This document shows positions 47,568-58,806 of a stretch of 64,000 nt of DNA, piece by piece (positions within the stretch are counted from its first letter, which is position 1; each line of letters starts with the position of its first letter). The translations under genes were made by a program, and so were the position numbers. The stretch comes from Polytrichum commune (lineage: Eukaryota; Streptophyta; Polytrichopsida; Polytrichales; Polytrichaceae): NCBI GenBank assembly GCA_950295325.1, contig OX485803.1, positions 55,753,554 to 55,817,553 of the forward strand, given 5' to 3'. The notes beneath the pieces are model-generated. The model was not told the DNA's origin. It ran no database searches and worked only from the letters and a program-made list of their open reading frames with translations.

Positions 47568-50500
47568 GCCTAAACCCTACATGTGTAGGCAAATGTCACT
47601 TACAATATGAATGCAACGTAAACCCTAACCCCTACATCTCACATTTAATTCGTGAAACAATTTACCTAAAGAAGAATGTTTGTGTGACTAATTAGCAGCT
47701 TGAGGTTAATACAAAGAATTATCGTATAGTTGGCATTGGTTATGGTTCAGACCAGGACGGTGTCTGTTCGTCTTCGAGCCAGATGATGACCACAATCCTA
47801 GTACGTTATTCATAGCTAATGTATTTAGAGCATAGGCTTGCTTTGAGCACTTTATTTTTTCAAAGTAACATCGTCAACTCCGCGTCCCAGCTAGTGAAGA
47901 CCAAAAAGACCAACAAGACCAAAATTCTTTGCTCAAGACCAATTCGGCATCCCCCTCAGGCACATGTGGGGCAGCTACAAGCAACGGCGTCCTGACCCAA
48001 CCAAACACCAAAGACCACCCCCAACCGGATTGGGAAGTTTAGAGGGATCTAAACTTGGGTGAGCCGGAGGGTATTAGGCAAGATTCCACACCTGATTGCT
48101 AGATTCCTCCCCACAATGTGCATGAGGCGAGACATCAACAACACCCATATAACCTCACATCCCAAGAAAACTATATTGAACACTGAGAGCCCCCCCAACC
48201 TGACCTGCGACTGCAAACACCAAGCAGAGTGACCACTGAGAAGCCCAAGGAAATTCTCACCACTTTATCATGGGTGAAGCCCAAGAGTCGCTCCAAGGTT
48301 TGCAATCAATTTGGAGCATGATCTTGAAGAGGATGTGCACGGCATCGATATGATTTGCCTACGAATTGTGATGCGCCCCCGTCACCAACAACACGATCGT
48401 TTCGTATTCTCCAGGGCCGCCCTAGTGTCGTCTCAACATCAGGATGGGGCGCCCAACCACCACCCGATCATGACGAGGATGCCCACTCCACGATTGAGGG
48501 TCGCCAAGACGTTGAATCGCCTAAACGTGGAGCCCACGCCACCTGTGCGATCGTAACCCAACCGTGGATCAAGTCACCTTCCAACACCATCCTCCCCCTA
48601 GATGCTCCCTATTTGAGCACTATAATGCATCCACATCTCAGGCGCCGAGCCAAAACCCTTATCAGAACGTGCAACGATGCTTAGGCATGTCTCCCACATA
48701 ATTCAAGGAGAGCATTGCTTCAAAAATAGATGATCTTCTTTGTGAGATTGAGCTCCTACACCAGCCAACACCTTCCCACTCCCAAGGCGCCTCACCCTCG
48801 ACCTCCGAGCGGGTACTCACCAAGGAGGAGTGCCTTCGCCATTTTAGTGATATGATAAATACGACTGAGCATTCCTTCGGCGAAATCGTTTTGTGTTGTT
48901 GGTGCACTCACTTGGTTTCATCGGGACACACGCACTGGGGTTGGGGTGCCTTGGGTCACTGCACTGCAACCGACGAGCGATGGCCTAGTGGATGGCCAAT
49001 CTCGTGATGGGTGTGGCGACCGACTGGCTTCGGCTTTTGCACACGGATGCTCCTCGCTGCACTGTGCACACTCGGTGCCTTAGCAGGAGACCACCCTGTG
49101 ACATGAAAATTCTTGCATGGGTTGGGACAATGTGGGTGCACTTGCAAGTTACAGCTACATGTATAGGCAAATGCCACTCACTGTATGAATGCAACGTGTG
49201 AGCCACAATCACCCCCACCCTTCAATTGCGTCATAGTCCGGGTTGGGGATCATGTGCTACATTCAAGCATACCATTCACATGTGCAAGTATAATCAAGAA
49301 AAATGGGAGAAGTGGTGTGTATAACACCCTTTTCATTATTAATCATGCAAGCATTCACAAATGCTTGATTATCATACAATGTCAATGTACCAATTGTCAA
49401 TGCAACCCATTGAATCACACTAACACTTAAGTCTAAATGTTCTAACCCACCATGTCCCCTTCATTTCCCATTAATTTCACCCAATTTCCCAAGTTGCAAC
49501 TTTACGTATTCTCCTAACCTCCTAGTGACACAACCATCCAGCAAGAAGAAGATTGCCGTCAGTTAACGAACTGTTTGTAGCCGCTTTCTTAACTTCAGCA
49601 GCCACCGCCACAACACATTAAGTGAAAAATTGAACATAGGTGTGACTGCATTGTAATGCACTCGGCTGGCCCTCACTGCAAGGCACAGCAGAATCCCTTC
49701 TGAGACAGCACGCTGTTAGTTCCCCGCATCCACCATCATCAGCAGTCCACCTGCACCTCCATAGCAGCTCCCATTCCCCTGTTCTTCGCCGAAAGGACGA
49801 TTTCCGTGACCGCCTGATTCTTAGTGTGTTTCCCTTAGTGCCTCTGCAGCTGCCCGGCTCCCACAACAAGTTTGTTGACTCCTTGAATTCACAGACGTCT
49901 AGACGACACCAGAAGTTCCTCCCGTTACAACTCCTTCATCTTAGTCGACGTTTCATGCCATTCCTTCCTAGTTGCCGCAACGTGGGTGGGTACCCTCAAC
50001 CCATCACCTCCTAATGCTAGCCACTTCCCTCTTGCCTCAGTCCTGCTGCTACTGCCGGAATCCTTATACGAAGTCGGAGTCACGAGAGATGACGTCCACA
50101 GAGGATGACGGCGTCGCGGCACTCTCATATTGCTATACTACTGGCGGCATGCGCACTCACGTCAACGAATTAACCACAACCGATTAAGTGTGGTGCGGAT
50201 GCCGCAGCAGGGTTGCATCTCGTCTTGGATTACCCACGCTACTCACTCATCCTCGGTGCCGCCGAATCTTCGGAAATAACTCCCAGTAGACGCATGTGGC
50301 CATCTGATTACAACTGTGTCTTCCCAACTTCCCCACACCAAGGTGGGTAATATGATTCACTCTCCCCTTTGCTCCTCCGTTTCGCCTGGTGTATGCAGTG
50401 TTTATAGCACATAAATTGATGCAATAATCAATGTTTGAAAATTGGGGTTGTGTGGGATGTTGTGTGTTCAGGAGAATTTTTCTGTGGAAGATTATCATGG

Positions 50501-50600
50501 CGACTGGAGCAACGAGCAATTAGGGAGGAGGCCGGTGAGTTTCATTTACATGTAGCTCCAACGTTGAATGTCATGGTAGCCCTGTAATTGAAATTTATGT
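47568..50600. other. No recognised gene
   Basis: The frames here are short and overlap on opposite strands without any recognisable domain. The GC-richer part at 47.9-49.2 kb reads like decayed repeat sequence, but no family could be named. Confidence 0.45.
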
Positions 50601-50624
50601 GTGCCATTGTGAAATGATTGTGGT

Positions 50625-51658
50625 ATGTCGCAAGGTTTAACGGCTTACCTAGAAGGGAATTACGTGGGGTACTCGGAGTATGCGGCTTGGAGACCCAAAA
50701 TGAATGGCAGCATGTTTAAGTTGTGGCGCTCGCATAAGAATCTACATGCCACATTGGAGAACCTGGAAAGGTTGGTCCACGGCCATGATGAGAGCATGCC
50801 CAGAATTCACACGGTATGTCCACAGTGCAGCAGGTCACCCGATATTGAATCTTAGAAGACAAAAACATCATAGTACTTGGTTGTAGTGGTTGTTGGGTGT
50901 GCGCGTGCTCTTGGGAAATTGTCTCTGAGAGACCTATTGGATTGCTTCAAAGACTGTGACGAGCCCATAATCATGCGCCATGACAATGTGGGCATCACTG
51001 GGAGTCGGGGTGGTGGGGGGAAGTCCTCACCAGGGTATGCAGGACGGGGACCAAAGGAAAACAGGGGGCCTAACCATCCAACTCGCTCTCCAAATCGCAC
51101 GCCATGTTCGCATAAGGGGAACAACAAGAAATCAAAAAGTAAAGAAGTGATGGCAATTGTAGCACCAATTGAAGGCGGTGACACGCAATTGGCGGACCAT
51201 GACAATGTGTTTGGTGCACCTTATGAAGAGACAGACTTTGTGGACTACAGACACCTTGCACCTCTGCAGTGTGTTGTTGCACATAAAAAAAAGGTGTGTA
51301 TCATCATAGTGGCCAATGCTTCAATAATTGCATAATTTGCATTGCGAAGGACCTTGTTTGATTGTTATGGATATTTATGCAAATCCCGAAGTCAAGGCAA
51401 TGATGTCCTAATGGCATGGTTTGCCCATCAGGTACCAATATGGGATAAATTCCTAAACGCGAAAGTATCTAGGCTAGTTGTGGGGAAGAATAAGATGGAG
51501 GCTAATGATGGTGGTGAGTGTGAGAAGGAAGACGACGATGAGGTACAACACGGAAGACAAATTGCATTCATGAATGGCAGATGTGTAGTAAGTTCAAGTG
51601 TAGAAGATGTAAATTGTTATGTGTCATTAAGTGTGTTTATTTGGATGTTGCGGATAGG
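50625..51658 (+). pseudogene. Possible coding fragments interrupted by the LTR insertion
   Basis: Three successive open stretches on the plus strand look mildly coding: 50625-50855 (YLEGNYVGYSEYAAWRPK, NLERLVHGHDESMPR), 50877-51335 (Gly/Lys-rich, then THR-poor acidic text ending HLAPLQCVVAH) and 51342 onward (MAWFAHQVPIWDKFLNAKV). The last frame runs into the LTR at 51659. I do not recognise a family. They could be exons of one hypothetical gene split by the retroelement, or chance. Confidence 0.3.
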
Positions 51659-52084
51659 TGTAAGGCCCCCTTAGGACTAGCACCGACCTTGGGGCGGGGC
51701 AAGCACCTAAGGGGTTTTGGGTGTGATTAGTCACACCCCTTAGAGTGGGGTTGAACCCGGTTGGGATATCTACACTTAGGCGGGTGGACTAAGTGTAGAG
51801 GTAGGGTGACCCGTGCGAGGGCACGAAGGGCTTAGCCGCAAGCGCTAAGGGGAGAGTTCACAACGGACTCGGAGCACACGCGGAGCGTGTGGGAATGCCC
51901 GTGCCTTGGGACTACGAAACGGACCAGGGTATCCCAAGGGTTGACTAGGGAGAACCCCAAGAGTGTTAGGATGTTAGCATCCTAAGGTTACTAAGTGTCG
52001 GGACTCACCTAACAAGTGGCTTGTGCAGGTGAGTTAGAGGTTTTACGCGGGGCACGAAGGACGTGACGCTAAACGGGCGTTACA
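51659..52084 (+). repeat. 5' LTR of a Ty3/gypsy-type retrotransposon
   Basis: 426 bp, beginning TGTAA and ending TTACA, the inverted ends typical of LTRs. A primer-binding site follows two bases later. The 5 bp in front, atagg, would be the left target-site copy. No second LTR was found downstream in the window, so the element is truncated at its 3' end. Confidence 0.8.
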
Positions 52085-52086
52085 TG

Positions 52087-52098
52087 TGGTATCAGAGC
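52087..52098 (+). promoter_or_regulatory. Primer-binding site (initiator Met tRNA)
   Basis: TGGTATCAGAGC is the complement of the 3' end of plant initiator methionine tRNA, the standard primer site of plant LTR retrotransposons. It sits two bases after the LTR end. Confidence 0.9.
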
Positions 52099-52172
52099 AA
52101 TTGAAGCGCGGGATCACGACTTAGAGTCCTAGAACTAAGCGAAGCTAGAAGGAGATCTTGGAGGTTTCAACG

Positions 52173-53993
52173 ATGGCGGCCGCTAAACGTTCAAAAAAGG
52201 GCGAAAATGAGTTGCAACGAGAAGACGATCGAGAAGACTTAGCACCGGGAGTCGAAATTGCGACTCAAGGTGAAGAGGGCAGGCCGAGCAAGAAAGTTCG
52301 GGCCACCCGCAAGAAGAAAATTCTTAAGGGTGAAAAAACCGCAAGTCAACTCCGAGAGGAGTTGAACTTAGAGCCAATTGCCGTTGAGACCAACCCGGAG
52401 CCGGGTGAGGTCAATCAAGATATGACGGAGTTGGAGCAACCCAACGTACCGCTCGTCGTGAGCGATGAGTTGACTCCGACGGGTCCGAAAGTGACTCGGA
52501 CCGAAAAGGACCTAGACGAAGTGAAACACGGTCAAACACCGGTTGCGAGGCTTAAGGATGAGGTCAAAGAGATAAGGACGGTAATGACCAACCTTATAGA
52601 CCAAAACCACTTATTGATGGAATTCTTTAAGAGCACGCGAAGTGCTTCGTCGGATGGACCTCGGCCCACGGACATGAAAAACGTGCCTAAACTAATGACG
52701 TGGGATACGAGAGACAAAAGAAACATAGAGGCATTTCTTACCGAGTACGAAGCGTACTGTGACGCCTCGGGCTACATTGGCGACGAGGTGCGAGTAAGGA
52801 GTTTTGGGTCATTTCTTAAGGATGGCGCATCCATTGCCTTTGCGGCTTGGAAGGGCTCGCGCGGCAAGGACCTTCCGTGGGATGCGCTAAAGGAATGGGC
52901 GGTGGATGCGTGGCGAAAGCCGCATCAGCATCTACTCGACGTCACGGCGCTAGGCGCTATGAAGTGGGGGAGTTATCAAAACCTCTCACGGTACGCCGAA
53001 GAATATAAGGCGAAGTTCTTGCAGTTGGACTGCGAGAAGAATCCGCAGTTGGGGATGATGGGATCATTCCTAGCTAGCCTAGACGAAAACATTCGTCGTA
53101 AAGTGTGGGAGAGGGAAAACCTCCCCACCACGATGATGGAACTACTTGACGTAGTTATTCGTCTAGGTGACGCGAGGGGGGTTAGCCGCCCCGAAATTCC
53201 GAATGGTAAGCGGCCGTTCGAAAGGAGTTTCGGGGGTGGAAAGCATAAATTTCCAAAACGGAAATATGAGGCTAAGGAAGAAGGCGACGGAGGATCGGTT
53301 GGGAAACCAACCACCCCGAAAGGTTACGTCAAGCGGGCGAAGCGAGTCAACCCGAAAGACGCAACTAAAAAAAGCCTTTGTTTCAAATGCGGGAAAGCAG
53401 GCCACATGTCGAGGGAGTGCCGTAAAGGTGGGGGCAGAAAGGTAGAGTTGAACTCTACCACGATTGCGCCACCCGAAAGGCAAGCCGATTGGCCGCCCGC
53501 ACTCTCAATCAAAGAGAGTGTGTTTAAGCGGGGGCACCGGGTGTTCGAGAGCTTAAGTCGTAGATTGCTAGTAGTCGAAGGTGGCTTCGAAGCAACTCCC
53601 TCGTTGGTTAGTCCGACGAAGAAAGATTTAGTCTATTTGAAAGGCCAAGTAAACGGGACTAACGTTTCTATGTTGATTGATACATGGACCTCAAATTCCT
53701 TCATAACGCCGAGGTGCGCCGAGAGGTTGAAGGTGGAGGTGACGGACACGGCCTTACCCGTGAAGATCAACTTTGCGCAAGGATCCTGTCAAGCAGCGCA
53801 AGTTGCTAAAGGAGTGCGATTCAAAGCGGGTGGAGCGAAGTTCGACGAGGATTTTACGATTTGCGGACTAGGGGGCGTAGATGTAGTGTTAGGAAATACG
53901 TTCCTACACTACTATGGAGTGGAGGTTAGGCAAAGGCCTAGCATTCACGTAGTAATGGTAGGTTCGGATGGAAACCGAAGCCGCTACCATTGA
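52173..53993 (+). CDS. Ty3/gypsy gag-protease polyprotein, 606 residues
   Basis: The first ATG after the primer-binding site is at 52173. The N-terminal part is Lys/Glu-rich. The gag core includes VPKLMTWDTRDKRNIEAFL, the typical GLTTWDG/NVEAFL-like capsid start, and LSRYAEEYKAKFLQL. A CCHC zinc knuckle CFKCGKAGHMSREC lies at residues 403-416. An aspartic-protease domain follows: MLIDTWTSNSFI around residue 503 and DVVLGNTFLHYYGVEV near the end. The protease motif reads Asp-Thr-Trp where Asp-Thr-Gly is required, so the protease should be inactive. The frame stops at 53993, but the -1 frame continues the pol-like text KPLPLTRLAGLDGLG and EEQFVLILNKNFLD to about 54140. No reverse transcriptase, RNase H or integrase is present. 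Confidence 0.85.
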   Translation: MAAAKRSKKGENELQREDDREDLAPGVEIATQGEEGRPSKKVRATRKKKILKGEKTASQLREELNLEPIAVETNPEPGEVNQDMTELEQPNVPLVVSDELTPTGPKVTRTEKDLDEVKHGQTPVARLKDEVKEIRTVMTNLIDQNHLLMEFFKSTRSASSDGPRPTDMKNVPKLMTWDTRDKRNIEAFLTEYEAYCDASGYIGDEVRVRSFGSFLKDGASIAFAAWKGSRGKDLPWDALKEWAVDAWRKPHQHLLDVTALGAMKWGSYQNLSRYAEEYKAKFLQLDCEKNPQLGMMGSFLASLDENIRRKVWERENLPTTMMELLDVVIRLGDARGVSRPEIPNGKRPFERSFGGGKHKFPKRKYEAKEEGDGGSVGKPTTPKGYVKRAKRVNPKDATKKSLCFKCGKAGHMSRECRKGGGRKVELNSTTIAPPERQADWPPALSIKESVFKRGHRVFESLSRRLLVVEGGFEATPSLVSPTKKDLVYLKGQVNGTNVSMLIDTWTSNSFITPRCAERLKVEVTDTALPVKINFAQGSCQAAQVAKGVRFKAGGAKFDEDFTICGLGGVDVVLGNTFLHYYGVEVRQRPSIHVVMVGSDGNRSRYH

Positions 53994-54314
53994 CTAGACT
54001 AGCGGGGCTAGATGGACTAGGAATAAATCTAGTCACGAAAGAGGCCCTCTTTGAGGAGCAATTTGTATTGATCTTAAACAAGAACTTTCTCGATAATAAT
54101 GCAAAGGGATTGCTCCCGCGGGAAAAGCTATTTTGCGAGCGGTGAGCGGTGAGCGGTAAGTTTTCTAGAATATTGAAATTTTATGTGGTGAAACATGCCC
54201 TATGACCGCGGTGTAGAGCTAACTTTTGAAATATTTATTGACAAATTTATTGACAAAAAGAACCTATAACCGTGGTTGAGGAACCTAAACTGTATTTGCT
54301 TGCACCTTCGCTTA

Positions 54315-54820
54315 TAAGGTTTGTAGGTTGGGAATGGGTTTCGGATGGTTACAGGTTGTCATTTGAGGTGCACTAAGTCCCACTTGGAGAACGCCTCGGA
54401 TCCGAGGCCTCATGGCTGCGGTATCATTTCAGATTGGGTATAAGGTTTGTAGATTGGGAATGGGTCTCGGATGGTTACAGGTTGTCATTTGAGGTGGACT
54501 AAGTCCCACTTGGAGAACGCCTCGGATCCGAGGCCTAATGGCTGCGGTATCATTTCAGATTGGGTATAAGGTTTGTAGGTTGGGAATGGGTCTCGGATGG
54601 TTACAGGTTGTCATTTGAGGTGGATTAAGTCCCACTGGGAGAAGGCCTCGGATCTGAGGCCTCATGGCTGTGGTATCATTTCAGATTGGGTATAAGGTTT
54701 GTAGGTTGGGAATGGGTCTGGGATGGTTACAGGTTGTCATTTGAGGTGGATGAAGTCCCACTGGGAGAAGGCCTCGGACCCAAGGCCTCATGGCTTGAGT
54801 CCCTAAATTTTGATTGTGTT
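54315..54820 (+). repeat. 126-bp tandem repeat array (four copies)
   Basis: The string taaggtttgtag recurs at 54315, 54441, 54567 and 54693, an exact 126-bp period. Each unit carries ggttacaggttgtcatttga, aagtcccact and a gcctcgga core. In units 1 and 2 (54393-54408 and 54519-54534) the core is the perfect palindrome GCCTCGGATCCGAGGC; units 3 and 4 have substitutions in it. The array begins shortly after the truncated gypsy element. Confidence 0.95.
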
Positions 54821-55330
54821 TAAAGTTGGTGGTTTCTGGGTGGGTCTCGGCATTTCAAGTGGAGGGGCTACTTTGCAGAAGGCTTCGGATCCGAGGTCTG
54901 TTGGCCTTGGGGTTTGCTGTTTGATTTGAGGTCAAGTTTATGGTTTCAGATTGAATGTAGGCATGCCATGTTTGGGTTTCATGTTTAGCTACATTCAACC
55001 TGACTCCATAAATTTGAAATCGAATCATTGGTTTCAATTTGGGTCTCGACATGCCCAATGGCTTAGATTTCATGTTCGGTCTCGGCATGGCCACTTTGGA
55101 CAAGGCCTAGGGGTTTTATGTTTAGGGTGAATTAAAGTTTATGGTTTCCGGTTGAATGTGGGCATGCCATGTTTGGGTTTCATGCTTAGCTACATTCAAC
55201 CTGACTTCATAAATTTGACATCAAATCATTGGTTTCAGGTTGAGTCTCGGCATGCCAAGTGGTTCAGATTTCATGTGGGAGTGACCACTTTGGATATGGC
55301 CTCGGATTTCTTGGGGTTTGATGTTTGATT
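54821..55330 (+). repeat. 201-bp direct repeat (two copies) adjoining the 126-bp array
   Basis: The strings gtttatggttt, gttgaatgt or variant, ggcatgccatgtttgggttt and agctacattcaacctgact recur from 54936 and 55137, a 201-bp offset. Words such as gggtctcgg(c/a)atg and gcctcgga link it to the 126-bp unit, suggesting common origin. Confidence 0.8.
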
Positions 55331-55835
55331 TGAACAAAAAACATAGGATGATGTCCATATTTTATGCACAAGCCTTTTTTGGGTTATTCCATTCTTCTTC
55401 CATTCTATCTTCTGATTTTTTTATTCTTCCATTCTTCTTCCAGTCTATCTTTTTATTTTTTGTAATTCTAAAAAACGTATTGATATTCTATACTTATCAT
55501 CTTTAATTTTTTGGTTTAGTTTTTTGGTTTAGTTTTCCTTAGTCTTTGTTTCATGTTTTGATCTATATTTTTACAACTACATTTCTTTATCTTTTTTGGG
55601 TTTTGTTTTGAATTTTGTTACATGGATGATGCTATGGTGGATAATGAGGTAGTTTACCTCTATGTCTTGTTGAATAATAGAGTGCAAGGAGGGTTTAGGG
55701 TAAGAGTGTAAGAAGGCATTACAAAATATAATTCACTGTCTAAGGAAAACCATGAAGATTACCGCACTAAACGGATAATTAACAATCAAATGCAAAAATA
55801 TATTATTATGCAAGCAATAAGACACAAAATTCTAC

Positions 55836-58743
55836 CTAAGACATATAATCAAAATCACAATTATCAGATAATGCTACAGAGACTTTAGAATCTGTACTAT
55901 TTGCATCTGAAGAGCCTTCATCCTCAGACTCAACAGCTTCTAAATCAACATACTCTATACCGCTTAGCATCAACTCCTTAGGTCTAAATGTACGATATGA
56001 ACCTTCCGCTAATTCATTGGCAACGTCATTTGCGTATGAAGGGAGCCGCCATGACTTTGGAGGGCTTGGATAGAACTTAGGGTCACAAAAAAAAGGGCGG
56101 TGACTAGGGTATCTCAAATTACCGCTTCTGCAAATGCAAATGGCAACATGGTCATAAAACCGCCTCATATGAAAGCAAATAAGAAAATATATCACTAGTA
56201 GTAGAAATAGTAGCTATACTCATTTACTAAACCTTGACTTCTTCACGATCTTCTGAACAACAATGATTTCGCTATCTGGATCCTCTGACATGACAATGTC
56301 TCTTGATTTCACTTTTATGGCCGAAGCAGATCGAATTAGAGGAGCGATCAAGGCTTCAAAAATTGCCTTGTCAGCCTCTAATGCCGCAATGTGACGGTTC
56401 ACATTGCGGCACGCATGAATAGAAACTCTTGCAAAATAAGAAAACAATGAAGTTCAGTTCTCAAACAACATAAAAATTAATTAACATGAAATGGTCAACG
56501 GTTATTTACTTAAACATGAAGAGATGTTCAACGTACCCGTAGCTGTAGAGCAGTCTAGAACAATATCCCCGGGTGAAGAAGATGCCTGAATGAGCATCTG
56601 TATAAGGGCGAGGGATTTTTCGCGAGGACCACGCCAAGGGGTGGATCCATCCATTAACTGATCCTCCCTTGACACCAAGTTCTGGAGGATGTCATCCCGT
56701 GCCACATCAACCCCGTGACGGTCTAGTGCAGGGATGTGTTGAAAGCAAAATCTGGAAGCACGCACCTCCGGAATGCTCCTCACAACTAAAGTTATTCCAA
56801 ACCTCATGGTCTGCATATTACAAAAATAGTTAATTACTTTACTTACGAAATAAGATAAAAATCATTAAGCACATTCCAACAAATGAAATGGAAGATTAGT
56901 TTCACAAGATTAATAACATAAGATACAGCTATCAATCAAATTAGCAATAAGTCATATCATAAAATAAACTCATAGTCAAGACTGGATTAATTGGGGACGT
57001 CAGGTGAAGCTTGTTCATCCCCCACCACTCCTTGCGAACAGCAAATCCATACGTTGAACAGTACCCAAGAATGATTGACTTTGTAGACATTCGAAAAGGA
57101 TGGAACAAAATTATCGCCCCATCGTCTTGGAGGTGATGGTTTGCGAAATCAAAGATTGTTTGAAACCAATCCTCAGGTTCTATGTTTTAGGCGGGAATAG
57201 ACGAAGGTGGATTCGAAATTCCTGGAACAGGAAGGCCCTCTGGAAGATCTGCAAGAATCAAGTCCACACAGGGTACTTCCGCAGCAGATCCCTTGTAGCG
57301 TCGGCCTTTGTCACTTGAGTGTTGCGCATGAAAATAAATTTATCAAAACTCTGACAAAAAAATCAAAGACTGCACACATTCTAACTTGACACCGTTCTGA
57401 ATTAATGTGAATCAATTACTTGACTTCGAGATCAAATACATGAGAAGGAGATGTGTATGTAATGAAATCGCATATAACATACAAAAACAGATAGAAGTCA
57501 ACGACTTAAGCAAGTGCTGAAGTTTTCATACAATGAAAATTAACAAAGAAATGTGTTGGATGTCATTGTAATGAGAATGATGACCTACGAATGATTGAAA
57601 GAAACTTGAGAACTCATTCATGGGACTCCGCAGCTTGAGAATTAGAATTGGATGAAAACATAAACAAAGCAAAGTTGTTGAGCAGTATGGTACCTTAGAA
57701 ATGAAGCTCTTTAACTCGTCATATAATGGACTCAAGCTGCCCGTGTCGCCACCAAGGACTTGCTCTAGTGAGAAGTTTTTAATCCACTCCCCAACTTGGC
57801 CATCATTCTCCTCAACCGATGTGAAAACAGGGATTCCTTGGCTTAACTGCTCATAGGAGGAATCGCGTTTGGTTCCTCTAGACTGAATTGGAGCATGAGA
57901 ACCAGAGTCATATGTAGGACTAGGCGCAGGTGGGCTCTTACATTCTGGCTCTGGAGGGGGGTTCATCTTCTTCTTCCCCCTCTAGTTAGTCTTCTCCAGA
58001 GAGTTGTGGAGTTTTGCCATCTCTTTCTGGGCCGCTTTCTCCTCATCTTCCTTCACCTTAAGCGCTTTCTTCCTATCTTCTTCTAGACGTCGCGAGAGGG
58101 CCTTTGCCCTCTCGTGCTCGTCTTCAATGCCCTGTAAATCAACCATCTCAACACCAGACTCTCCAACTGCATCCCTTGACTTCCTAAGTTCAGTTTCAAA
58201 GGAGGGAGTGAAACTAGGAGCACAGTCGAGGTACCATCCACCTCCTGTGAGATGCGAGGTAGACCACGTCCGCTGCTGATTTGCTGAGAACATGCACGTT
58301 GAGTTCGACCTGTCAAGCCATGTAGAGAGAAATATTGGGAGATCTTCTTTTGTTATTGCTCCTTTTGCAAGGAGCTCGTACTTGAAATACCTGCGGGTTA
58401 AAAAAAACCTCATCATTATATACCTTGCAATCAAAATACATGTCATGTGAACAACCAAATCAATAAGACAAATATAAGAATTCTAGTTGGAGAAGGATAA
58501 ATCTTACCGAAAGAGTACTTTTCTCACAATCAAGTCAGTTCCGTTGAAGCCCTCAAATTCGTGAGTTTTGTTAAAAACATCCTGCCCTCGGAAGAAGGTG
58601 GGGAATGCATTGTCCCATAACTTCATTCTACAATCCTCGATGTATGCAACCAAGGATAAGGGCTCGCTGGGTACTTCAAAGTTGATAACCAGTCTATCTT
58701 GATGCACTGTTTCTTCGTAGATAATAGAAGTCTGGTTGGATAT
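55836..58743 (-). pseudogene. Beta-class N6/N4 DNA methyltransferase-like gene, disrupted
   Basis: Six exons can be laid out on the minus strand with GT-AG borders and matching phases: 58508-58743, 57694-58390, 56983-57350, 56537-56810, 56233-56425 and 55836-56127. Reading 5' to 3': IIYEETVHQDRLVINFEVP; LPIFLSTWLDRSNSTCMF; a coiled-coil (HERAKALSRRLEEDRKK); a Pro-rich linker; VDLILADLPEG (place of motif IV); DWFQTIFDFANHHLQDDGAI; a Pro-Trp-Arg-Gly-Pro-Arg-Glu stretch; LALIQMLIQASSSPGDIVLD (motifs X and I); and NRHIAALEADKAIFEAL (motif II). This order is that of beta-class amino methyltransferases. Motif IV (S/D-P-P-Y/W) reads A-D-L-P and the FxGxG of motif I reads STATV. Disruptions: TAG at 57982-57984, TAA at 57187-57189 and an apparent 2-bp (TG) insertion just before motif IV. 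The 5' end is not visible. Confidence 0.65.
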
Positions 58744-58806
58744 CTGTGGAAAGAAAATATAATAGAAGCTCCCCGAATTCAAATAAGCGCACATATGCAC
58801 AATTCA

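Noticed and set aside
54160..54300. 3' LTR of the gypsy element
   Set aside because: No sequence similar to 51659-52084 was found downstream; the element appears truncated.
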